A stretch of 64,000 nucleotides of DNA from NCBI RefSeq assembly GCF_030816195.1, contig NZ_JAUSXS010000001.1, positions 5,231,501 through 5,295,500 on the forward strand, written 5' to 3'. Shown piece after piece: positions 47,261 to 55,666 of this stretch. A model generated the notes under the pieces. It saw only the letters and a program-made list of their open reading frames with translations. It made no database searches and was not told where the DNA came from. Each line of letters begins with the position of its first letter. The first letter of the stretch is position 1. The translations under genes were made by a program, and so were the position numbers. This DNA is from Pseudomonas sp. W4I3 (GTDB taxonomy: Bacteria > Pseudomonadota > Gammaproteobacteria > Pseudomonadales > Pseudomonadaceae).

Positions 47261-47497
47261 ATCTTCTGCTGTCAGCCTGCCGCGATAGCATAATGCCGCC
47301 ATTGGTCGCCTCCACCAAAATCAACCTCCCCAGAGGCGAACTTCTTGGTGACCCAATCACTCTGAAGCCGTTGTTCCACCCTCTGTCAGCACAAGGAAGC
47401 TGACAATGAGCAAGTCAACCGTGAGGCCCAGGTGCCCTACGGGGTCAGGCGCATTTACATGGATCCCTCATACGCATGCCTGCTCGAGCTCACGACC

Positions 47498-48817
47498 ATG
47501 CTATTCAACGGCCACAAAAAAACCATCACCGCTCTACAACACGCGAATGCGCAACAGGCCAGCCTGCTGGAGGCGATCGAGCGATCGATGGCGGTTATCG
47601 AATTCGACCCGCAAGGCACTGTGCTGCGCGCCAATGACAACTTCTTCAAGACCATGGGCTACCGCGCCGAACAGGTCCTGGGCCAGTCCCACCGGATGTT
47701 CTGCACCCCGGCGTTCGCTCGCAGCGCCGACTACAACCAGTTGTGGACGCACTTGCGCAACGGCCAATTCCAGTCCGGCACGTTTGAACGGGTGAGCAGC
47801 ACCGGTCAGTCGGTGTGGCTGGAAGCCAGTTACAACCCGGTACGCGATGAAGCCGGCCGCGTAATCAAAGTGGTGAAGTACGCCATGGACGTGACGCCGC
47901 GCCTGCAAGCCGAAAGCGAAGCCAACGCCAAGCTGCAAGCCATCGACCGCGCCATGGCGATGATCGAATTCAATCTGGATGGCACCATCATCACCGCCAA
48001 CGCCAACTTCCTGCAGCGCATGGGCTACAGCCTGGCGCAGATCCAGGGCAAGCATCACCGGCTGTTCTGCACGCCTGAACTGGCCAACAGCGCAGCCTAC
48101 AGCGAATTCTGGAAACGCCTGAACCAGGGCGAACTGTTCAGTGGCCAGTTCGAACGGGTGGATAAGCACGGCAACACACTGTGGCTCGAGGCCAACTACA
48201 ACCCGGTGTACGACGCCAGCGGGCGCCTGTGCAAAGTGGTGAAGTTCGCCTCGGACGTCACGGCCCGTGTGCAACAGCATGCGGCCGACGCGCACAGCGC
48301 TGCGCAGGCGTACCACCTGTCGCTGAACACCCAGGACATGGCCGAAAAAGGCGCCGAAGTGATTCAGAAAACGGCCACCGGCATGCGCGACATTGCCGTC
48401 GACATTGACGCTTCTTCGCAACTGATCGCTAAATTGGGCGAGCGCTCGCAACAGATCACCACCATCGTCAACACCATTCGCGGCATCGCCGACCAGACCA
48501 ACCTGCTGGCCCTCAACGCCGCCATCGAAGCGGCCCGCGCGGGCGAACAGGGCCGTGGGTTTGCCGTGGTCGCCGATGAGGTACGCCAATTGGCGGCGCG
48601 TACCAGCGGCTCCACTGCCGAAATTTCCGGCATGATCGCCATGATCCAGGACGAAACCCGCCAGGCCATCGACAGCATGGACGCCACCCGCGACCGCGCA
48701 GCTCAGGGCGTGGAGCTGGCCAACCAGGCCGGTACTGTGATTCTGCAGATTCGTGAAGGCACCAGCGAGGCGGTGCAGGCCGTGAGCGCGTTCGCCAATG
48801 AGCGGGGCAACCGCTGA
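47498..48817 (+). CDS. Soluble PAS-PAS-methyl-accepting chemotaxis protein (BdlA-like)
   Basis: The ATG at 47498 gives 439 residues; earlier starts at 47459 or 47432 are possible. Two tandem PAS domains (SMAVIEFDPQGTVLRANDNF and AMAMIEFNLDGTIITANANF), each followed by a W-L-E-A-x-Y-N-P-V core, lead into an MCP signalling hairpin (DQTNLLALNAAIEAARAGEQ). There is no membrane helix, so it is cytoplasmic. This layout is that of Aer2/BdlA proteins. BdlA of P. aeruginosa controls biofilm dispersion through c-di-GMP. The neighbouring cyclase supports a similar role. No HAMP domain is present. Confidence 0.88.
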   Translation: MLFNGHKKTITALQHANAQQASLLEAIERSMAVIEFDPQGTVLRANDNFFKTMGYRAEQVLGQSHRMFCTPAFARSADYNQLWTHLRNGQFQSGTFERVSSTGQSVWLEASYNPVRDEAGRVIKVVKYAMDVTPRLQAESEANAKLQAIDRAMAMIEFNLDGTIITANANFLQRMGYSLAQIQGKHHRLFCTPELANSAAYSEFWKRLNQGELFSGQFERVDKHGNTLWLEANYNPVYDASGRLCKVVKFASDVTARVQQHAADAHSAAQAYHLSLNTQDMAEKGAEVIQKTATGMRDIAVDIDASSQLIAKLGERSQQITTIVNTIRGIADQTNLLALNAAIEAARAGEQGRGFAVVADEVRQLAARTSGSTAEISGMIAMIQDETRQAIDSMDATRDRAAQGVELANQAGTVILQIREGTSEAVQAVSAFANERGNR

Positions 48818-48893
48818 CCGCTTCTTCATGTGCCTCTCAGAGGGCTCGGTCTATAGTGCGTGATGTGCCCCACGCCACCGACTCGAGCCTGCC

Positions 48894-49412
48894 ATGACCT
48901 CAGAAAAACCTGACCCAACCCCGGTCGACCACCTGCGCTTTCACCGAAGCCACGCTCACCTGGCGCCGACCTTTGGCAACGATACCTTTGCCCTCAAGGC
49001 CGAAGCCTTTGCGCGCTTCTTTGGCACGCCAGCCTTCCTAGGTGCGCAAACTGCCATTGTGGTGCTGTGGGTGGTATTGAATATCACCGGCATCACCCAC
49101 TTCGACGTTTACCCGTTCATCCTGCTCAACCTGGCCTTCAGCCTGCAGTCCGCTTACGCCGCGCCGCTGATCCTGCTGGCCCAGACGCGCCAGGCCGCGC
49201 GCGACAAAGCCCAGTCCGACGCCGACGCGCAGCACCGCGAAGCCCTGGCCACCGCCAACACCGCCCGCCAGGCCCAGGCCGCACAGACCACCAAACAGCT
49301 GTTGGAGCTGCTGGAGCAAAACACGCGGCTGACGGAAATGACCAAACAGTTGACCGAACGTATCGAAACCCTGACCTGTGAAATGCATGAGCACTTTGTG
49401 CGCAAAACCTAA
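48894..49412 (+). CDS. DUF1003 family membrane protein
   Basis: The 172-residue protein has two membrane helices (about 48-65 and 72-92) separated by a short loop, with FDVYPFILLNLAFSLQSAYAAPLILLAQ by position 70-97, the hallmark of DUF1003. A long Gln/Ala/Thr-rich helix, probably a coiled coil, follows (100-165). Function unknown. A -10-like TATAGT lies at 48853. The stop codon overlaps by three to four bases the reconstructed end of the converging LysR gene. Confidence 0.88.
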   Translation: MTSEKPDPTPVDHLRFHRSHAHLAPTFGNDTFALKAEAFARFFGTPAFLGAQTAIVVLWVVLNITGITHFDVYPFILLNLAFSLQSAYAAPLILLAQTRQAARDKAQSDADAQHREALATANTARQAQAAQTTKQLLELLEQNTRLTEMTKQLTERIETLTCEMHEHFVRKT

Positions 49413-49445
49413 CTGCGCAGCCAGCGCACATGTCGCCCCAGCTCA

Positions 49446-50294
49446 TCAAACAGCGTCACCACCGAACGCAACGCCACGACAGTCCGGGCGCGTCAACAGC
49501 CACAGCGCCGTGTCGTGCCCTGCCAATGCAGGGCCCAGCGGTTGCAGGCCATCCCCGATCAGAAAGTCCGGCAACGCCGCCACCCCCAGCCCGGCGCGTA
49601 CCAGTTCGGTCACCGACTGCATGCTGTTGCAGCGATAACTGGGCCGTACGCCCGGCAGATGCTCACGGCGCCAGGCCACTGTGGGGTGATCGGGCAAAAA
49701 ATCGTCTGGTGCGATCCAGGCCAGGTCGCCCAGCTCACGGCCTGCATGCTCGCGGGCATAGTCGGCACTGGCGCAGACCTGATACGTCACCGTCCCCAGG
49801 CAACGCCCGACAAGATGCTCCGGCGGCTTGCGGGTCAGGCGCAGGGCGATGTCCGCATCGCGACGGCTGAGATTGGCGAAATCGTTGGAGGTACTCAGTT
49901 CCAGGATCAACGCCGGATACGCCGCCATGAACCTGGCCAGGGCCGGCAGCAGCAGACCTTGCAGCACCGAGTCGGTACAGGTCAGGCGCACCGTGCCGCT
50001 GATCACTTCACCGCCCTGCTCCACACCGATGCGCGCAGCCTCCAGGGCCTGTTCGGCACGCTCGGCCTGCTGGGCCAAGTGGTTGGCCAAACCAGTGGGC
50101 AGATAGCCGGCGCGGCTTTTTTCAAACAGCGTTTGACCAAGGGCCGCTTCTAAGCGCCGCACTGCCCGGAATACCGTGGACACATCCACCCGCAGCAGCC
50201 CCGCCGCCCGCGCCAGGGTGCCGCCGCGAACCAGGGCGAGGATCAGGGACAGGTCGGGGTAGTCGACTTGATAGTGCGCGGCTGCATTGAACAT
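49446..50294 (-). CDS. LysR-family regulator with a frameshifted C-terminus
   Basis: The ATG at 50294 gives 282 residues; a longer frame reaches 50357, and neither has a clear ribosome site. It has a winged HTH (GGTLARAAGLLRVDVSTVFR) and a substrate-binding domain. The last residues read TRPDCRGVAFGGDAV and stop early. Removing one base from CC at 49474-49475 restores CRALRSVVTLFDELGRHVRW and a stop at 49409, the normal LysR ending. So either the last 20 residues are lost by a one-base insertion or there is a sequence error. It is divergent from the amidotransferase-like gene and probably regulates it. Confidence 0.83.
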   Translation of the reverse strand: MFNAAAHYQVDYPDLSLILALVRGGTLARAAGLLRVDVSTVFRAVRRLEAALGQTLFEKSRAGYLPTGLANHLAQQAERAEQALEAARIGVEQGGEVISGTVRLTCTDSVLQGLLLPALARFMAAYPALILELSTSNDFANLSRRDADIALRLTRKPPEHLVGRCLGTVTYQVCASADYAREHAGRELGDLAWIAPDDFLPDHPTVAWRREHLPGVRPSYRCNSMQSVTELVRAGLGVAALPDFLIGDGLQPLGPALAGHDTALWLLTRPDCRGVAFGGDAV

Positions 50295-50374
50295 GTGGGA
50301 AAACGCCAATATTGATTGCGTAGGCGCCAATCTATAGTGCCCATCAGGACACCACAAGCCATGGGATGCACACG

Positions 50375-51082
50375 ATGAATAACGCCCCGCTGCACCTCGC
50401 TCTGATCGGCGATTACAACCCTGACGTGATTGCGCACCAGGCCATCCCCGTGGCGCTGCAACAAGCGGCCCGAGTCCTGAACGTGAGCGTCAACGCGCAG
50501 TGGCTGGACACCGACACCATCACCTCAACGGCCTCGCTGCACGGGTTCGACGGTTTCTGGTGCGTGCCCGCCAGCCCTTACCGCGACATCGACGGCGCAC
50601 TGCGGGCCATTCGGTTTGCCCGCGAACAGCGGCGGCCTTTCCTCGGCACCTGCGGTGGTTTTCAACACGCGGTGCTGGAATATGCCCGCAACGTGCTCGG
50701 CTGGGCAGATGCCGAACACGGCGAGTTGGCACCGGGTGCTCGGCGCGCCGTCATCACCCCCTTGAGTTGTGCGTTGGTAGAAGCAAGCGACGCCATACGC
50801 CTGGCGCCTTACACCCGTATCGCTGACGCCTATGGCAGCCTGGCTATCCACGAAGGCTATCATTGCCGCTACGGCATGAACCCCGGGTTCGCTCACGCCC
50901 TGCTCGAAGGAGAACTGATCGCCAGCGGCCATGATGCTGCGGGCGACCTTCGCGCGATGGAGCTGCTGAACCACCCGTTTTTCGTCGCCACCCTGTTCCA
51001 ACCCGAGCGCGCTGCCCTCAAAGGCACCACGCCACCGCTGGCCCTTGCCCTGCTCAAGGCGTGTCAGGAGGCCTCGGCATGA
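50375..51082 (+). CDS. CTP-synthase C-terminal-like glutamine amidotransferase
   Basis: The ATG at 50375 (or 50366) gives about 235 residues. It resembles the class-I glutamine amidotransferase domain of CTP synthase: FLGTCGGFQHAVLEYARNVL with the nucleophilic Cys, and further on NHPFFVATLFQPERAALKG, where the His/Glu pair of the usual HPE motif is replaced by F-Q-P-E. No synthase domain is attached. The partner is unknown. It overlaps the next gene by four bases (ATGA), so the two are translated together. A LysR gene lies divergently upstream. Confidence 0.82.
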   Translation: MNNAPLHLALIGDYNPDVIAHQAIPVALQQAARVLNVSVNAQWLDTDTITSTASLHGFDGFWCVPASPYRDIDGALRAIRFAREQRRPFLGTCGGFQHAVLEYARNVLGWADAEHGELAPGARRAVITPLSCALVEASDAIRLAPYTRIADAYGSLAIHEGYHCRYGMNPGFAHALLEGELIASGHDAAGDLRAMELLNHPFFVATLFQPERAALKGTTPPLALALLKACQEASA

Positions 51083-51402
51083 TCGCCCAGACTCCGGCTG
51101 CGCCCTATTACGCGGTGATCTTCAGCTCACTGCGCACCGATGGCGACCCAGGCTATGGCCCGGCCGCCACGCGCATGCTGGAACTGGCGCGTGAACAGCC
51201 GGGGTTTCTCGGCGTGGAGTCAGCGCGGGAAGATGGCCTGGGGATCACCGTGTCCTACTGGAGCAGCGAAGCGGCGATCCTCGCCTGGAAACAACAGGCC
51301 GAGCATCGCCAGGTGCGCGAGAAAGGGCGCGCCCTCTGGTACTCGGCGTTTCATACCCGCGTGTGCAAGGTGGAGCGGGCCTATGCCTTCCACGCGGGAT
51401 GA
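51079..51402 (+). CDS. Antibiotic biosynthesis monooxygenase (ABM) domain protein
   Basis: The ATG at 51079 overlaps the stop of the preceding gene and has AGGAGG 8 bases upstream; the product has 107 residues. It shows the dimeric ferredoxin-like ABM pattern: YYAVIFSSLRTDGD, the helix RMLELAREQPGFLGVESAR, then ITVSYWSSEAAILAWKQQAEH. This group includes heme- or quinone-acting small enzymes. The specific reaction cannot be told. Confidence 0.87.
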   Translation: MIAQTPAAPYYAVIFSSLRTDGDPGYGPAATRMLELAREQPGFLGVESAREDGLGITVSYWSSEAAILAWKQQAEHRQVREKGRALWYSAFHTRVCKVERAYAFHAG

Positions 51403-51428
51403 TGGCCATTGCCAGCAAACCTGCGCGC

Positions 51429-51752
51429 TTAACTGACCAGACTGCGCAACGCACTGATCTGTGGGATTTCGACCCGACGCATGTACACCCGCAGCGGTTC
51501 GCTGATGTTGATGCGCTCATCAATATTCTGGTCCAGCAGCAATTGAATGCGCGCACGCGACAGGATCATGGTGTGGTCGGCAGCCGGTACCCAGACGAAT
51601 TCAGCGGTGGGAATGATGCCGTCATCGGCCACGTCCATGCCGAAGGCATCTTCGCTGAAACGCACGATGTACTGGCCCGTCTTGCGGTTCAGGCCAACAA
51701 AACCGTGGAGTTGGTCGGCGGCCTGGCAGATAAGCTCGGAAGTGATGCGCAT
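51429..51752 (-). CDS. Conserved hypothetical protein
   Basis: The ATG at 51752 has GAGG 6 bases upstream and gives 107 residues (an in-frame GTG four codons earlier overlaps the ribosome site). The family is not recognised. No signal peptide or membrane helix is seen. The sequence has a PAS-like or beta-rich look (FVGLNRKTGQYIVRFSEDAF, then FVWVPAADHTMILSRARIQL). It converges on the ABM gene and is divergent from the phosphodiesterase gene. Confidence 0.75.
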   Translation of the reverse strand: MRITSELICQAADQLHGFVGLNRKTGQYIVRFSEDAFGMDVADDGIIPTAEFVWVPAADHTMILSRARIQLLLDQNIDERINISEPLRVYMRRVEIPQISALRSLVS

Positions 51753-51984
51753 GGTAAACCTCACTGAAAAGTCCCACAGGGACTGGAAAGATGGTTTACA
51801 CGCGTGGCAGAAAATACCGTCCTCTAACGGGGCGGCTTCGGCTAAGGGTACTGCAACGCATCACAAAAAAACTCACAAAATTGGCGCGTGCGCACGTTAA
51901 TGTCGGTTTGGTGATAGCGCCTTTCGCAATCAATTGTTAAAAAGGACACCTTCTCAAAGTTACCTCCACGAAAGGACTTCGCAT

Positions 51985-53136
51985 ATGCCTGTCACGTTAA
52001 CCAACGGCCCGGTGCCCGCGACCATAGGGAGTGCCTTGCTGCTGGCACTGATGCTCGGCATTGCCCCGGCACAGGCTGCCGACCCGATCAGCCCGGCAGA
52101 ACTGGCGACAAACGAAGGCATCCCCTACCCTGCCGTGATCGCCCACCGTGGCGCCTCCTATGACGCTCCCGAATCCACCGCCGCCGCTTACAAGGTTGCG
52201 CGCGACCTGGGCGCCGACTACCTGGAACTGGACCTGCAGCGCAGCAAGGACGGCGTGCTGTTCGCCCTGCATGACAACAACCTGCAACGCACCACCGACG
52301 TGGCGACCAAGTTCCCCGAGCGTAAAGACGCGCCGGCCAACGAGTTCACCTGGAAAGAGCTGCAAAGCCTCGACGCCGGCAGTTGGTTCAACGCCGCCTA
52401 CCCGGACCGCGCACGCCCCGGTTTCGTCGGCCTGAAAATCCAGAGCCTGGACGACATCATCAAGATCGCCGAAGGCAATCCGCAGCACAAACCCGGCCTG
52501 TACATCGAGACCAAGGAGCCCAAGCAATTCCCGGGCATCGAGGCCGACCTGAAAAACAAGCTGCTGGACAAAGGCTGGCTGAGTTCCGCCGGCTCCAAGT
52601 TGGGTAAGAGCAACACCGGTGTCGGCCAGGGCAAGGGCCGCGTGGTGCTGCAGACCTTCGAGGTGGCCAGCCTGAAGGAACTGCAGAAAGAAATGCCCAA
52701 CACACCGAAGATCCTGCTGTTGTGGGTCGGTGAAGGCAGCATTGAGCCGAAGTCCAAAGTGACCTTCGCCGAGTCTGGCGAGCCAACCAAAGCCGCCTAT
52801 TACGCCAAGCAGGAACCAAAAGACCCGGCCGAGTTCGAAAAATGGGTCGACCAGGCCAAGAGCCTCGGCGCCATCGGCACCGGCCCTTCGGCCGAGCTGA
52901 CCGACCATGGCGACCAGAGCTACACCGACCTGGTCAAACCTGAAATGAATAAGCTGACACACGACAAGGGCTTGCTGGTGCACGTGTACACCGTCGATGA
53001 ACCCGTCGACTTCGACAAAGTGATGAAAGCCGGCGTCGATGGCATTTTCACCAACCGCGCGGCCGAACTGCTGAAGTTCTACAAGCGCTGGCCGTCGTCC
53101 AGCGTGCAGGACCTGTTGAGCGACCATAAGTACTGA
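51985..53136 (+). CDS. glpQ: Periplasmic glycerophosphodiester phosphodiesterase
   Basis: The enzyme hydrolyses glycerophosphodiesters to glycerol-3-phosphate and an alcohol. The ATG at 51985 (AAGGA upstream) gives 383 residues with a signal peptide ending near TAPAQA-like AQAAD (cleavage about residue 32). The GDPD motifs are VIAHRGASYDAPESTAAAY (catalytic His), LELDLQRSKDG (metal ligands), LFALHDNN (second His) and VYTVDEP near the end. It is monocistronic. I see no clear Pho box upstream, although this gene type is often phosphate-regulated, and a Pit transporter lies a few kb away. Confidence 0.92.
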   Translation: MPVTLTNGPVPATIGSALLLALMLGIAPAQAADPISPAELATNEGIPYPAVIAHRGASYDAPESTAAAYKVARDLGADYLELDLQRSKDGVLFALHDNNLQRTTDVATKFPERKDAPANEFTWKELQSLDAGSWFNAAYPDRARPGFVGLKIQSLDDIIKIAEGNPQHKPGLYIETKEPKQFPGIEADLKNKLLDKGWLSSAGSKLGKSNTGVGQGKGRVVLQTFEVASLKELQKEMPNTPKILLLWVGEGSIEPKSKVTFAESGEPTKAAYYAKQEPKDPAEFEKWVDQAKSLGAIGTGPSAELTDHGDQSYTDLVKPEMNKLTHDKGLLVHVYTVDEPVDFDKVMKAGVDGIFTNRAAELLKFYKRWPSSSVQDLLSDHKY

Positions 53137-53227
53137 GTCGTTTGTGTCAGTAAGCCATTAAGCGTGAGTTAAGTTGCGCCGGTTAATCTGGCGCCACTTA
53201 AACAGCTCAACCAAAAGGACACACACC

Positions 53228-53533
53228 ATGAAAACCTTGACCGCTCTGTTCGCTGCCACCGCCCTGACCTTGACTGCAGGTTTGGCACAGGCTGATGTTC
53301 GTCCGGATCAGATTGAAGGCCTGATCAAATCCGGTGACGTGATGGCGTTTGAAAAACTCAACGCTACCGCCCTCGCCAAGCATACCGGCGGCACCATCAA
53401 CGATACCGAACTGGATCACGAAGCCGGCAAGCTGGTCTACGAAGTAGATCTGACCGACGCCACCGGCAAGAAGTGGGACGTGAAGCTCGATGCCAAAACA
53501 GGCGCGGTACTGGAAGACAAGCAAGACACCTGA
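53228..53533 (+). CDS. Small periplasmic PepSY-domain protein
   Basis: The ATG at 53228 gives 101 residues, with a signal peptide (MKTLTALFAATALTLTAGLA, cleavage near 22). The mature part is one PepSY unit: LNATALAKHTGGTINDTELD, KLVYEVDLTDATGKKWDV and the end LDAKTGAVLEDKQD. PepSY proteins are thought to inhibit proteases or to sense envelope state. It is followed by a strong terminator. Confidence 0.88.
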   Translation: MKTLTALFAATALTLTAGLAQADVRPDQIEGLIKSGDVMAFEKLNATALAKHTGGTINDTELDHEAGKLVYEVDLTDATGKKWDVKLDAKTGAVLEDKQDT

Positions 53534-53541
53534 GTTAACTT

Positions 53542-53577
53542 AAAAAACGCGCCACCTTCGGGTGGCGCGTTTTTTTA
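53542..53577 (+). terminator. Rho-independent terminator after the PepSY gene
   Basis: AAAAAACGCGCCACC pairs with GGTGGCGCGTTTTTT around a TTCG tetraloop, followed by T. It can act in both directions. Confidence 0.96.
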
Positions 53578-53678
53578 TGGGCGCTCGCCAAACCGTCACA
53601 TAACCGTCATCCCGCCTTGCAATTATTTGCGCATGCGAACCTGTGAAACTTCCTGCAGGCGCTTTCTTGCGAGCTTCC

Positions 53679-54701
53679 ATGAACCACAGCATCGATCACG
53701 CCCACCAGGATTCGGATCTGTTTGGCCTGCTTTACGGTTTCCGCTTTCTGCCCGGCGAAAAAGCTGAGCAGATTGATTCGGCCACGGCGCTCAAGGCGCT
53801 GCAACAGCCCACGGATCCAGAAGAGTTTCTCTGGCTGCACTTGAGCCTGGCTCACGCCGCGTGTGAACGCTGGATGCAGGCGCACCTGGAATTGCCCGAG
53901 GAATTTTTCGAAGCCTTGCACGAAGGCTCGCGCTCAACGCGCATCGAGCATGTCGATTCGGCCCTGCTGGCGGTGGTCAACGACGTGGTGTTCAACTTCA
54001 GCAGCCTGGTGTCGTCGGATATTTCCACGTTGTGGGTGTGCGCGCGCAGTCGCTTGCTGATCAGTGCGCGCCTGCAACCGCTGCACTCGGTGGATAAATT
54101 GCGCTCGTCGGTCAAAGCCGGTGAGCGCTTTCGCTCGCCGCTGGAATTGCTGGTGCATTTGCTGCGCGACCAGGGCGAAGTGCTGACGCAGATCGTGCGC
54201 AAGACCAGCCTCAGTGTCGACCAGATCGAAGACCAGTTGCTGTCCTCGCGCCTGTCCACCAACCGCGCCGAACTCGGTGCCGCGCGCCGCGTGCTGGTGC
54301 GGTTGCAACGCCTGCTGGCGCTGGAACCCGGCTCACTGTTGCGCCTGCTCAACCGGCCGCCGCAATGGTTGCAAAAGGAAGACGTGAAGGAGTTGCGCAA
54401 ATCCACCGAAGAGTTCGCCCTGATCATCAACGACCTGACGGCCCTGGGCGAGCGCATCAAGTTGCTGCAGGAAGAGATCGCCGCCAACCTCAACGAACAG
54501 AGCAACCGCACGCTGTTCACCCTCACGGTGGTGACGGTGCTGGCGCTGCCGATCAACATCATCGCCGGCTTTTTCGGCATGAACGTCGGCGGCGTGCCAC
54601 TTGCAACCGACCCGGAAGGGTTCTGGATCCTGGTGGCGTTGGTGGCGACGTTCACGTTGATCGCAGGGCGCTGGGCGTTCAGGAAACGCACGGATTATTG
54701 A
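53679..54701 (+). CDS. zntB: Zinc transporter ZntB / CorA family
   Basis: The ATG at 53679 (or 53643) gives 340 residues. A large cytoplasmic domain is followed by two C-terminal membrane helices with the GMN motif (GFFGMNVGGVP) and a short periplasmic loop ending at DPEGFW. This is the CorA fold. The sequence before GMN (LPINIIAGFFGMN) fits the ZntB branch, which moves zinc, rather than magnesium-type CorA. The ribosome site is weak. Confidence 0.88.
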   Translation: MNHSIDHAHQDSDLFGLLYGFRFLPGEKAEQIDSATALKALQQPTDPEEFLWLHLSLAHAACERWMQAHLELPEEFFEALHEGSRSTRIEHVDSALLAVVNDVVFNFSSLVSSDISTLWVCARSRLLISARLQPLHSVDKLRSSVKAGERFRSPLELLVHLLRDQGEVLTQIVRKTSLSVDQIEDQLLSSRLSTNRAELGAARRVLVRLQRLLALEPGSLLRLLNRPPQWLQKEDVKELRKSTEEFALIINDLTALGERIKLLQEEIAANLNEQSNRTLFTLTVVTVLALPINIIAGFFGMNVGGVPLATDPEGFWILVALVATFTLIAGRWAFRKRTDY

Positions 54702-54843
54702 GATTCAACCTACAGGAACGAGTGTGCTCGCGGATGCGGTGGGCCAACTGACACATGCGCGCCCGAACTGACGCTATCGCAGGCAAGCCAGCTCCCACAT
54801 TGGAATGCATTCCCCTGTGGGAGTCGGGCTTGCGCGCGATGAG

Positions 54844-55379
54844 CATAGGTATCTACACAACTTTGTAGCAGCCTACGGTAACCACGATGCGAAGCGAGCC
54901 GCTCTTGATCTTGCTCTTGATCTTAGGCGCCCCGTTAAACCACGCTGGCCGGAATTCGACAGTGATTTGGGGGGTAAACCGGCAGGGATGCCGGTTTAGC
55001 CGCCCCGCGCCATGGATGGCGCGTGGCGGCGGCCCCCCAAATCAATGTCGGATTACGGGCACACCGAGCCTAGGCGAGGTGCCGAGTGGTGGGGCGGGAG
55101 CCCTTTTGGTTACTTTTGGGGCTCTTTTCCAAAAGTGACCCGCCGTAAGGGCGGAACCCTAAGCCGCCGTTACCGCAGCAACGGATATGTACGCGCTCTG
55201 ATCCAACATCATTGTCGACTGTCAGGCCGCCATTGGGAGCAAGTCGAACCGTCGCACCGCCCCTCCCACAGTTGGATCGCGCGGCATCAATCAGATAGCT
55301 ATAGGCCGCCAGGTCGCCACGGGAGCAAGCTCCCTCGCCACAGGTTCAGGGCTACGCCAAAGTTGTGTAGATACCTATG
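54844..55379. repeat. Element bounded by perfect 22-bp inverted repeats
   Basis: CATAGGTATCTACACAACTTTG occurs at 54844-54865 (only 20 of its bases are essential for recognition: positions 54844-54863) and its exact reverse complement at 55358-55379. They enclose about 490 bp with strong internal hairpins and no transposase gene. Confidence 0.75.
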
Positions 55380-55440
55380 CCGCGATGAGGCCCGCACGGC
55401 CAAAAACAGTTTCAAGGCTTGCGCCGTCTGCGGGGGTGAA

Positions 55441-55547
55441 GATCGTTCCCACGCTCCCGCGTGGGAATTGAGCCCGTGACGCTCTGCGTCACCCGTGCGC
55501 AGTGTTGGCGGGACGCGGAGCGTCCGGGGAGGCATTCCCACGCAGCC
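55441..55547. repeat. Long form of the GATCGTTCCCACGC repeat
   Basis: Successive hairpins: TTCCCACGC/GCGTGGGAA, GTGACGC/GCGTCAC and GGACGC/GCGTCC, ending with CATTCCCACGC. The short form of the same family is the palindrome at 36164. Confidence 0.75.
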
Positions 55548-55666
55548 AGCCAGTGTCTAATAGACCAGCGGCACACACGTCTGCCTAAACACTGACCTGC
55601 CGCAGCATCTCTGTAACATTCTGCAATGATCATGGGAAACATCCTCCCCACACTGGATGCTCCGGC

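Larger units (their letters stand above)
54702..55666. repeat. 965-bp gene-free island of repeats
   Basis: No credible gene is seen. From left to right: degenerate REP arms (54784-54836, GGCAAGCCAGCTCCCACA and the opposite arm); a block bounded by 22-bp perfect inverted repeats (54844-54865 and 55358-55379); within it strong hairpins (GTAAACCGGC/GCCGGTTTA, CCATGGATGG) and a stretch that codes by chance for a protein-like frame; degenerate REP arms again (55230-55340); then a GATCGTTCCCACGC-type repeat at 55441. Fluorescens-group genomes carry such long intergenic repeats in many copies. Confidence 0.75.

Noticed and set aside
55012..55479. Open frame of 155 codons inside the repeat island
   Set aside because: It follows the repeat block and hairpins, lacks a ribosome site and has no family-like pattern. 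Similar chance frames arise in every copy of such repeats.
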